Of a stretch of 33,148 nucleotides of DNA, positions 21,793 through 29,215 are shown piece after piece (the stretch's first letter is position 1; the number at the start of each line of letters is the position of its first letter). The translations under genes were made by a program, and so were the position numbers. The DNA comes from an uncultured Clostridia bacterium (GTDB lineage: Bacteria; Bacillota; Clostridia; Peptostreptococcales; Anaerovoracaceae): NCBI GenBank assembly GCA_938034165.1, contig CALHKP010000057.1, positions 1 to 33,148 on the forward strand, written 5' to 3'. The notes beneath the pieces are model-generated. The model did not search any database and had not been told where the DNA came from. It was given only the letters and a program-made list of their open reading frames with translations.

Positions 21793-22770
21793 ATGTGTAC
21801 AGCAGCAACTTATAAGACTAAGGATTTTTATTTCGGAAGGACGCTCGATTACGAATTTTCATACGGGGATGAGATTACAGTTACGCCACGCAACTATCCG
21901 TTCAAATTCCGCCATGTGGAGGATATGAATACCCATTATGGGATTGTCGGAATGGCTCACGTGGCAGACGATTATCCGCTTTATTACGATGGGATAAACG
22001 AAAAGGGACTTTGCATGGCGGGACTCAACTTTGTTGGAAATGCTGTATATGCCAAGGTTAAAGAAGGATCAGACAATATAGCGCAGTTTGAACTGATTCC
22101 GTGGATTCTGGGACAGTGCGAATCTGTAGCGGAAGTCAGAGAGCTTCTGGAAAAAATAAATATAACAGACACGCATTTCAGCGAAAACCTGCCACTGGCG
22201 CAGCTTCACTGGATGATTTCTGACGAAAAGGAATCCATTACAGTTGAATCAATGAAAGACGGACTTCACGTTTACGACAACCCGGTGGGGGTTCTTACAA
22301 ACAATCCGCCGTTTCCTCAGCAGATGTTTCAGCTTAATAATTACATGCATCTTTCACCAAAGCAGCCGGAAAACACTTTCTGCAAGGATCTGGCACTAGA
22401 TGCTTACAGCCGCGGTATGGGTGCACTTGGGCTTCCCGGTGACCTTTCATCTGCATCACGTTTTGCGAAGGTTGCATTCACAAAGGTTAATTCCCTTTCG
22501 GGAGATTCGGAAAATGAAAGTGTGAGCCAGTTTTTCCATATTCTCGGATCAGTAGATCAGCAGAGAGGCTGCTGCGAAGTTGCCGAAGGAAAATACGAAA
22601 TCACGCTATATACTTCCTGCTGTAATGCGAACAAAGGAATTTACTATTACAATACTTACGAAAATCATCAGATTAGCGCAGTAGATATGCATATGGAAAA
22701 TCTCGATAGCGACAAGCTGATACGCTACCTTGTAATTCAGGGAGAGCAGATTAATTTTCAGAACAGATAA
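21793..22770 (+). CDS. bsh: Bile salt hydrolase (choloylglycine hydrolase family)
   Basis: An Ntn-hydrolase that removes glycine or taurine from conjugated bile acids. ATG 21793 is chosen because the second codon is the catalytic cysteine (MCTAATY), exposed when Met is removed, and a GGGGG site is upstream; the frame reading back to 21736 would bury it. Other active-site residues are in place: Arg16 and Asp19 (GRTLD), Asn79 (AGLNF), Asn170-171 (LTNNP) and Arg223 in LPGDLSSASRF. The SRGMGALGLPGDLSS segment favours bile salt hydrolase over penicillin V acylase. At 325 residues the length is typical. There is no signal peptide, so it is cytoplasmic. A zinc dehydrogenase follows after 11 bases. 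Confidence 0.9.
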   Translation: MCTAATYKTKDFYFGRTLDYEFSYGDEITVTPRNYPFKFRHVEDMNTHYGIVGMAHVADDYPLYYDGINEKGLCMAGLNFVGNAVYAKVKEGSDNIAQFELIPWILGQCESVAEVRELLEKINITDTHFSENLPLAQLHWMISDEKESITVESMKDGLHVYDNPVGVLTNNPPFPQQMFQLNNYMHLSPKQPENTFCKDLALDAYSRGMGALGLPGDLSSASRFAKVAFTKVNSLSGDSENESVSQFFHILGSVDQQRGCCEVAEGKYEITLYTSCCNANKGIYYYNTYENHQISAVDMHMENLDSDKLIRYLVIQGEQINFQNR

Positions 22771-22781
22771 GGGAGAACACA

Positions 22782-23816
22782 ATGCAGACTTATACATACG
22801 TTTCAAAAGGAACATTTGAATTAAAAGAAAAAGAAAAGCCGGCACTCATACATGAGCGCGATGCGATTGTCAAAGTAACTCTTGCAAGCATATGCTCCAG
22901 TGACCTGCATATAAAACACGGTAGCGTTCCCCGCGCAGTGCCCGGAATAACTGTCGGCCACGAAATGGTGGGAATTGTGGAATCAGTAGGAAGTGCTGTA
23001 AAAAAGGTGAAACCGGGAGAAAGAGTGACAGTAAATGTAGAAACATTTTGCGGCGAATGCTTTTTTTGTCAAAATGGATATGTAAACAACTGCACGGACA
23101 AAAACGGCGGCTGGGCTCTTGGATGTCGTATAGACGGTGGCCAGGCTGAATATGTGCGTGTGCCTTTTGCAGACCAGGGTCTTAACAAAATTCCAGACGC
23201 AGTTAGTGACAGACAGGCTTTGTTCGTGGGTGATGTTCTTGCAACAGGATACTGGGCAGCCCGCATTTCCGAAATCACAGAAGAGGATACTGTTTTGATT
23301 ATCGGAGCAGGGCCTACAGGAATTTGCACACTGCTTTGTGCCATGCTGAAAAATCCAAAGAGAATTATTGTATGCGAAAATGACGAAAATCGTGTACGTT
23401 TTATTAATGAGCATTATCCTGATGTACTTACTGTTTCATCAGAAAACTGCAAAGAGTTTGTGGATGCTAACAGTGACCATGGTGGAGCCGATAGAGTACT
23501 GGAAGTTGCAGGAGCAGAATCCACATTCAGACTGGCATGGGAATGCGCAAGACCTAATGCAATTGTGACAGTGGTTGCTCTTTATGACAAAGCACAGAGC
23601 CTGCCACTTCCGGATATGTACGGCAAAAATCTTATATTCAAAACCGGTGGAGTTGACGGCTGCGACTGTGAAGAGACATTGAGACTGATTGCAGAGGGCA
23701 AAATCAACACAGAACCTCTGATTACACACACTTACCCTCTTGACAAAATCGAAGAAGCATACGAACTCTTCGAAAACAAAAGAGACGGCGTGATAAAAGT
23801 AGCAATAGAGTGCTGA
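22782..23816 (+). CDS. Zinc-dependent alcohol dehydrogenase (MDR family)
   Basis: A medium-chain dehydrogenase/reductase of 344 residues that should oxidise or reduce an alcohol/ketone pair with NAD(P)H. Catalytic zinc ligands are Cys38 and His60-Glu61 (GHE). The structural zinc loop is complete with Cys90, Cys93, Cys96 and Cys104. The Rossmann loop reads GAGPTG at about 171-176. The cofactor and substrate cannot be read from sequence. It lies 11 bases after the bile salt hydrolase, so they are probably co-transcribed; a role in bile acid oxidation is possible but unproven, since most known hydroxysteroid dehydrogenases belong to the short-chain family. Confidence 0.88.
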   Translation: MQTYTYVSKGTFELKEKEKPALIHERDAIVKVTLASICSSDLHIKHGSVPRAVPGITVGHEMVGIVESVGSAVKKVKPGERVTVNVETFCGECFFCQNGYVNNCTDKNGGWALGCRIDGGQAEYVRVPFADQGLNKIPDAVSDRQALFVGDVLATGYWAARISEITEEDTVLIIGAGPTGICTLLCAMLKNPKRIIVCENDENRVRFINEHYPDVLTVSSENCKEFVDANSDHGGADRVLEVAGAESTFRLAWECARPNAIVTVVALYDKAQSLPLPDMYGKNLIFKTGGVDGCDCEETLRLIAEGKINTEPLITHTYPLDKIEEAYELFENKRDGVIKVAIEC

Positions 23817-23827
23817 GGGATGTAAGA

Positions 23828-24637
23828 ATGAGTGGTCAAAATGATAACTGGTTTCTGATTGGTGATATTCACGGTGATGAAACGCCTGTAGAAATTTTTT
23901 ATGAGAAAAACAAATCAAAACTCTCAGCAGATCCGGGCAAAAACCATCTGATTCTTCTGGGAGATTTCGGTGCTAACGTTACCTTACGTACAAAGCGAGA
24001 CCGAATGTTCAAACAGGCTCTTTCGGAGTATCCTTTCACTTACATTGCCCTCAGAGGAAATCATGAGGCGCGTGTTCAAACAGTTATGGATATGTTCCCT
24101 GACAAGTGGGAGAAGATTTCAAAATACGGAGGCGAAATCTACAGAGAAAAGGAATTTCCAATGATTGAATACCTGTCGGATGCACCTGCTGTATATGATT
24201 TTTGCGGATACAAAACTTTTTCAATTCCCGGCGCATATAGTGTGGATAAATGGTACAGAATTATTTACAGCTTGCCATGGTTTGAGGATGAGCAGCTTTC
24301 GGAAGAAGAGATGAACTCGGGAAGGGAAATAAAGGCTCGCGAAAAAAGCTTTGACCTTGTTATATCACATACTTGCCCGTCAGCCTTTGAACCTACGGAT
24401 TTATTTTTGCCTGACATTGACCAGAGCATGGTAGACAAATCTATGGAAAGATATCTCGGAGAACTGGAATTTGATTTGGATTACCAACGCTGGGCGTGGG
24501 GACATTTCCATGCAGACAGATTGTACCCGTGGGATAACGGAAAACAGAGGCTGATGTTGTTTAACGAAAATGTGATTGATTTGAAAAAGTTTATGCAGAT
24601 GAAGGAAGATGATTCACTGCGGGATATTATGGTGTGA
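23828..24637 (+). CDS. Metallophosphoesterase
   Basis: A calcineurin-like phosphoesterase of 269 residues with the full set of two-metal motifs: GDIHGD (12-17), GDFG, GNHE, SHTCPS and the C-terminal GHFH. It should hydrolyse a phosphoester, but the substrate is not evident. ATG 23828 follows GAGGGA by seven bases and lies 11 bases after the dehydrogenase stop. It is the last gene of the unit before a terminator shared with the convergent amidohydrolase. Confidence 0.88.
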   Translation: MSGQNDNWFLIGDIHGDETPVEIFYEKNKSKLSADPGKNHLILLGDFGANVTLRTKRDRMFKQALSEYPFTYIALRGNHEARVQTVMDMFPDKWEKISKYGGEIYREKEFPMIEYLSDAPAVYDFCGYKTFSIPGAYSVDKWYRIIYSLPWFEDEQLSEEEMNSGREIKAREKSFDLVISHTCPSAFEPTDLFLPDIDQSMVDKSMERYLGELEFDLDYQRWAWGHFHADRLYPWDNGKQRLMLFNENVIDLKKFMQMKEDDSLRDIMV

Positions 24638-24652
24638 AAGAACGCATAAGAA

Positions 24653-24695
24653 AAGACGCCAACGGCTATTTGAACTGCCTAAGGCGTCTTCTTTT
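24653..24695. terminator. Bidirectional terminator between convergent genes
   Basis: AAGACGCC (24653-24660) pairs with GGCGTCTT (24683-24690) around a 22-base loop. T-rich sequence follows on the plus strand and A-rich sequence precedes it, so it can serve the plus-strand phosphoesterase and the minus-strand amidohydrolase. Confidence 0.78.
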
Positions 24696-24702
24696 CTCTT
24701 TT

Positions 24703-25992
24703 CTACATGTATTTGTCTAGCAGGGTATCTATGTCCTGCATTCTGTCTACCTTTGGATTTTCGATGAGTTTTCCTCTCATTACTACTTTTTTTACGCTTT
24801 TGAGTGCAGCCAGGTTGTGGAGAGGGTTTTCCTTTACGACTATCATATCGGCACTTTTGCCTGCTTCTATGCTGCCTGTAATATCGTCGATTCCGGCAAT
24901 CTGTGCATTTACAAGGGTTGCTGTGTGGAGTGCAAATGAGCTTGTTACGTTACAATACTTCTGGAAATAACAAAGCTCACGCCAGAAGTTATAGTGAGTC
25001 ACAAATGGACAGCTTACATCATTTCCGATTCCCACAGGGATATCGTTTTCCAGACAAACCTTGGCACATTCTATCATTCCGTCCATTACAATTTTGCCGT
25101 TTGATTTTGCAACCGGAAGTGCGCGGCTTTCTTCAAGTTCGAACATTGCATAAGGAAGTGCAGGTGAGATTGTGCAGACATCAGCAGCTTTTCTTTCTTT
25201 GAAAAGCGCTATGATTTCCTCATCAGGCATACTTCCGTGTTCAATTGTGTCAACTCCGTTTTCGAGGGCGGCCTTCAGGCCTGCAGGGCTTTCTACATGG
25301 GCAGCCACCTGAAATCCCAGTTTATGGGCTTCGTCGCAGGCTGCTTTTATTACTTCAGGGGGCATTCTGAGAACACCCGGTTCACCTTCTACATCAGCAT
25401 CCATAACGCCTCCTGTGACCATGAGCTTAATCAGATTAGGCTTTGTTTTTGCAATTTCTCTGACGTCTGCAGCAGCATCTTCAGGGGACATGGATTCTGT
25501 GGCGAGAGATCCTGCAAAATGTCCTCCGGGAACTGAGATTCCACGATTAGCAGCAAGAATTCTTGGGCCTATTTTTTCTCCTTTGTTTATGGCATCACGA
25601 ACCTGTCCATCGAAATCAAGAATCCCTCCAACAGTTCTGATGGTGGTTACTCCACTCATAAGTTCAGTTTTTGCACGTTTTGCAGTCTTGTTTCTGACTG
25701 CACTTTTTACAATGCGCGATTTTGTCAGAATTTCGAAAAGTCTCTTGTAATTGACTGCTTTTGCCTTTTGTTTAGGTGGTTTGCCGTCAGTTGCAAGGTG
25801 AACATGCAGGTTTATGAGACCCGGAAGAAGATAAGCTCCATCAAGGTCGATTATTTTGCATTCTTTTGGAATTTCGCTGTCCGAAAGAATTGCAGTTATT
25901 TTGTCATCTTCTGTTATTACAGCACGGCCGGTTTGCGGCACCATGTCTTTTTTTCCATCAAGAATTGTACAGTTTGTGTATGCGTATTTCAT
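24703..25992 (-). CDS. Metal-dependent amidohydrolase (imidazolonepropionase-like)
   Basis: An amidohydrolase-superfamily enzyme of 429 residues. The first metal motif is HVH (His63, His65 in LPGLINLHVHLA). The carbamylated-lysine position fits NLIKLMVTGG. Further ligands are His in VAAHVE, His in TIEHGS and Asp in GIGNDVS. The set is complete, so it is probably active. The fold matches the imidazolonepropionase/Xaa-Pro dipeptidase-like branch, whose members act on varied cyclic amides and dipeptides; the substrate is unknown. ATG 25992 is preferred to GTG 26001 because GGGAG stands about nine bases before it. It is a single gene between a shared terminator and a divergent promoter region. 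Confidence 0.87.
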   Translation of the reverse strand: MKYAYTNCTILDGKKDMVPQTGRAVITEDDKITAILSDSEIPKECKIIDLDGAYLLPGLINLHVHLATDGKPPKQKAKAVNYKRLFEILTKSRIVKSAVRNKTAKRAKTELMSGVTTIRTVGGILDFDGQVRDAINKGEKIGPRILAANRGISVPGGHFAGSLATESMSPEDAAADVREIAKTKPNLIKLMVTGGVMDADVEGEPGVLRMPPEVIKAACDEAHKLGFQVAAHVESPAGLKAALENGVDTIEHGSMPDEEIIALFKERKAADVCTISPALPYAMFELEESRALPVAKSNGKIVMDGMIECAKVCLENDIPVGIGNDVSCPFVTHYNFWRELCYFQKYCNVTSSFALHTATLVNAQIAGIDDITGSIEAGKSADMIVVKENPLHNLAALKSVKKVVMRGKLIENPKVDRMQDIDTLLDKYM

Positions 25993-26038
25993 CTTTATCA
26001 CTCTCCCGAAAATTCTGTTTTTTAATATTTACTTTTCT

Positions 26039-26075
26039 ATAATGCATTTATTTTGCCGGTTTGTCAATGCCGGCA
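26039..26075 (-). promoter_or_regulatory. Minus-strand promoter of the amidohydrolase gene
   Basis: Read on the minus strand, a perfect -35 TTGACA (26067-26062) is followed after 17 bases by CATTAT (26044-26039), four of six bases of a -10. An inverted repeat TGCCGG/CCGGCA (26054-26059 and 26070-26075) encloses the -35 and may be an operator. Confidence 0.6.
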
Positions 26076-26100
26076 TATTTAAAAAAAGTTTTTTTGGTAC

Positions 26101-26149
26101 TGTACACGCCGCGGTTAGGGTGCTATAATCTAGGTTAGAGATAGCTAAC
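26101..26149 (+). promoter_or_regulatory. ABC operon promoter with GTTAG-N6-CTAAC operator
   Basis: TGTACA (26101-26106) and a perfect TATAAT (26124-26129) are 17 bases apart. A dyad GTTAGAGATAGCTAAC (26134-26149) follows at once and would cover the transcription start. Its form is that of the dyads in the 17235-17394 array; the unit there at about 17302 differs at one base. Confidence 0.7.
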
Positions 26150-26181
26150 TCGAAAATTATCGGTCGGAGAAAGGGGGAAGT

Positions 26182-26898
26182 ATGACAGAGAGGGAAAGAG
26201 ATTTTTTAGAGGTAGTCAATCTGCACAAAGGCTTTGGCAGCGGAGAGACCAGACAGGAGGTTCTTAAGGATCTGAATTTCTCTGTAGCAAAAGGAGAATT
26301 TTGTGTGCTTTTAGGACCTTCGGGATCGGGCAAGTCGACTTTGCTCAACATTATTGGAGGAATCGATTCTGCAGATTTGGGATATATCGCAATTAATGGG
26401 GACAAGCTGAAAGATATGAACGACGAAGCTTTGACACAATACAGAAGAAAACATCTGGGGTATGTTTTTCAAATGTACAATCTGATAGGAAATCTGAGCG
26501 TAAGAGAAAACATAGAAATCGGAGCCTATCTTTCGGATGACAGTCTGGATGTGGATGAGATTCTTCAGACTCTGGGATTATATGAACACAGGCACAAAAT
26601 GCCGAATCAGCTTTCGGGAGGCCAGCAGCAGAGGGTCTCTATCGGAAGAGCTATTGTGAAAAATCCGGATATTCTTTTGTGCGATGAACCTACAGGGGCG
26701 TTGGATTATGCTACATCAAAGGAAATCCTTAAACTTGTGGAGGAGGTCAATCAAAAGTACGGAAATACAATAATTATGGTAACTCACAATGAGGCTATCA
26801 GGAACATGGCAGATCATGTTATCAAGCTGAGGGATGGTGCTGTGCGCTCCAACGAAATCAATGAGAAAAAGATATCTGCGGAGGCTCTGGAATGGTAA
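26182..26898 (+). CDS. ABC transporter ATP-binding protein (LolD/MacB type)
   Basis: The ATPase of an FtsX-type (MacB/SalX class) exporter. Walker A GPSGSGKST is at 45-53, the signature is LSGGQQQRV, and Walker B with D-loop reads LLCDEPTGALD; the switch histidine is in VTHN. The product has 238 residues, the usual length. It starts nine bases after a GGGGGAAG ribosome site and overlaps the permease gene by seven bases. Such pairs export antimicrobial peptides or lipoproteins, or act in envelope stress. The dyad at the promoter suggests control by a repressor encoded elsewhere. Confidence 0.92.
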   Translation: MTERERDFLEVVNLHKGFGSGETRQEVLKDLNFSVAKGEFCVLLGPSGSGKSTLLNIIGGIDSADLGYIAINGDKLKDMNDEALTQYRRKHLGYVFQMYNLIGNLSVRENIEIGAYLSDDSLDVDEILQTLGLYEHRHKMPNQLSGGQQQRVSIGRAIVKNPDILLCDEPTGALDYATSKEILKLVEEVNQKYGNTIIMVTHNEAIRNMADHVIKLRDGAVRSNEINEKKISAEALEW

Positions 26899-29204
26899 GA
26901 AGGAATCCGCTGAAAAAGAGAATACTTAGAGAATTATATGCTGAACGCAAGAAATATCTTGTTATTAGTCTGTTTCTGATTCTTGTAACAGGCTTTGTTT
27001 CAGGAATGTATGTTGCAAACGGAAGCATGCTGAAGGCTTCTAAGGAATCGGTGGACAGATACAAGCTGGAGGACGGTCATTTTGTTCTTGCGAACAAAGC
27101 CAATGGGAATCAAATTTCTGAGTTTGAAAAAAATTCTGTAACCGTATATAAGAATTTCTTTAAAAACGAAGGCGAAGACTCGGACAGTGACGGTAAAACG
27201 GATGGAACAGTTCGGGTGTACAAAAAAACAGATGATATCAATTTGGCTTGTCTGATGCAGGGAAGTTTTCCGGAAAAGGCTGACGAAATTGCCATTGACA
27301 GGATGCATGCAGACAATGTGGGATTAAAAACCGGAGAAGAAATAAAAATCGGCGGAAAGACTTTTAAAATAACGGGGCTTATTGCATATGTGAACTATTC
27401 GACATTGCACGAAAAAAGCACTGATTTTATGTTTGACGCACTGAAATTTGATGTTGCGATGGTGACATCAGACGGCTTTGACAGACTGGAAAGCGATACG
27501 AATTATGGTTATGCATGGAAATATGATACTGAACCAAAGGACGATGCTGAGAAGAAGTCGAAATCTGAGAAGTTCCTTGAGGAAATCGGCTCTGCGACAG
27601 TGGTGCAAGGAAACCAATTGAAGGATTATGTTCCGGCATATGCCAATCCCGCAATAACCTTTGCCGCAGATGATATGGGATCGGACAAAGCAATGGGAGG
27701 CGTTATTATGAACATTCTCATTGCAATAATTGCTTTTATTTTTGCAATCACAATCAGCAGTACAATTTCTGCAGAAAGTACGGCAATAGGAACATTAAGG
27801 GCTTCGGGTTATACTCGAAAAGAAATGATAATGCATTATCTTGCGACACCGGTAATTGTGACGCTTGTTTCTGCAGTTATTGGGAATATTCTTGGATATA
27901 CTTTGTTCAAAAAAATTGTAGTCTCCATGTATTACTACAGCTACAGCCTTCCGGCTTATAAGACGGTTCTAAGTACAGAGGCCCTTGTAAAAACAACATT
28001 GATTCCTCTCGTTTTGATGATTGCTGTCAATCTTGCGGTTATAACAAAGATGATGAGAAAAACTCCTCTACAGTTTTTGCGTCATGATTTCAGTAAGGCA
28101 ACGAAGAGGAAGGCTTTGAGACTACCGGAATGGAAGTTTGTAACCCGGTTTAGAGTCAGAATTATTTTCCAGAACATTTCCGGATATGCAGTATTGGTTG
28201 TGGGTATTGCCTTTGTTATGGTGATGCTTGCAATGGCTGTGGGAATGCCTTCTACGCTGAAATATTACAAAGAAAATACATCTGAACTGATGTTTGCTCA
28301 GCATCAGTATATATTAAAATCCTGTATCAATGAGTCGGGGAATTTTGTAAAAACATCAAATTCCGATGCAGAAAAGTTTTGTATGACTTCTCTAGAGAAA
28401 AAAAGCAATTCCATAGACGAAGAGGTGTCTGTTTACGGAATTCAGGATAATAGCAAATATGTTAAAATTCCGCGCTTCGATGATTTGGATGAAAAAGAGG
28501 TTTACATATCCGAACCTTTTGCGGAAAAATATAATCTGACAAAAGGGGATAATCTGACACTGGATGAAAAATACGATAAGAAAAGGCATAAGTTTAAAGT
28601 AGCGGGAATATACGAAAAATCTACTTCAGTAGCAGTGTTCATGCCTATTGAAAATTTTCGGGAAGTCTTTAATCTAGAGGATAATCAGTTCACTGGCTTT
28701 ATGGCAGATTCCAAAATCAAAGATATTGACGAGAAACTGATTGCCACAGAAATAACAAAAGAAGACGTTACTAAAATGTGCGATCAGCTGGATCATTCTA
28801 TAGGAAGTTATATGACGTACTTTCAGGTTTTGTGCATACTGCTGTCGGCGGCTTTGATCTATCTTTTGACAAAGCTGATTATAGAAAAAAATGAAAAGGC
28901 AATTTCTATGATAAAAATTCTGGGATTTACGAATCGCGAGATTGCAGGTCTCTATATGATTGCGACAAGTATAGTTGTTGTGGCTGCGGACCTTCTGGGA
29001 ATCTTTGTTGGCACAGAAGTGATGAAATATGCATGGGCGGTTATTATGCGCTCTTACAACGGTTGGTTCAAATTCGTAATGACACCTGCTGATTATGGGA
29101 AGATGTTTATTTTTGTCCTTGCCGGATATCTGCTGGTTACAATAACGGATTACAAGCGAATCAAAAAAATACCTATGGATGAAGCGCTAAAAAATATGGA
29201 ATAG
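26892..29204 (+). CDS. FtsX-like ABC transporter permease
   Basis: The 770-residue membrane partner of the upstream ATPase. One helix lies near the N-terminus (about 16-38) and is followed by an extracellular domain of about 220 residues. Three helices (about 270-385) form the first FtsX domain. A further helix near 425-450 and a second extracellular domain lead to three C-terminal helices (about 635-760). Two FtsX domains in this order are typical of clostridial SalY-like mechanotransmission permeases. A surface protein gene follows 11 bases downstream. Confidence 0.9.
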   Translation: MVRRNPLKKRILRELYAERKKYLVISLFLILVTGFVSGMYVANGSMLKASKESVDRYKLEDGHFVLANKANGNQISEFEKNSVTVYKNFFKNEGEDSDSDGKTDGTVRVYKKTDDINLACLMQGSFPEKADEIAIDRMHADNVGLKTGEEIKIGGKTFKITGLIAYVNYSTLHEKSTDFMFDALKFDVAMVTSDGFDRLESDTNYGYAWKYDTEPKDDAEKKSKSEKFLEEIGSATVVQGNQLKDYVPAYANPAITFAADDMGSDKAMGGVIMNILIAIIAFIFAITISSTISAESTAIGTLRASGYTRKEMIMHYLATPVIVTLVSAVIGNILGYTLFKKIVVSMYYYSYSLPAYKTVLSTEALVKTTLIPLVLMIAVNLAVITKMMRKTPLQFLRHDFSKATKRKALRLPEWKFVTRFRVRIIFQNISGYAVLVVGIAFVMVMLAMAVGMPSTLKYYKENTSELMFAQHQYILKSCINESGNFVKTSNSDAEKFCMTSLEKKSNSIDEEVSVYGIQDNSKYVKIPRFDDLDEKEVYISEPFAEKYNLTKGDNLTLDEKYDKKRHKFKVAGIYEKSTSVAVFMPIENFREVFNLEDNQFTGFMADSKIKDIDEKLIATEITKEDVTKMCDQLDHSIGSYMTYFQVLCILLSAALIYLLTKLIIEKNEKAISMIKILGFTNREIAGLYMIATSIVVVAADLLGIFVGTEVMKYAWAVIMRSYNGWFKFVMTPADYGKMFIFVLAGYLLVTITDYKRIKKIPMDEALKNME

Positions 29205-29215
29205 GAGATTTAAAA

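Noticed and set aside
23439..23918. 159-residue minus-strand ORF opposite the dehydrogenase
   Set aside because: It lies antisense to a gene with complete zinc-site motifs and shows no protein family features.
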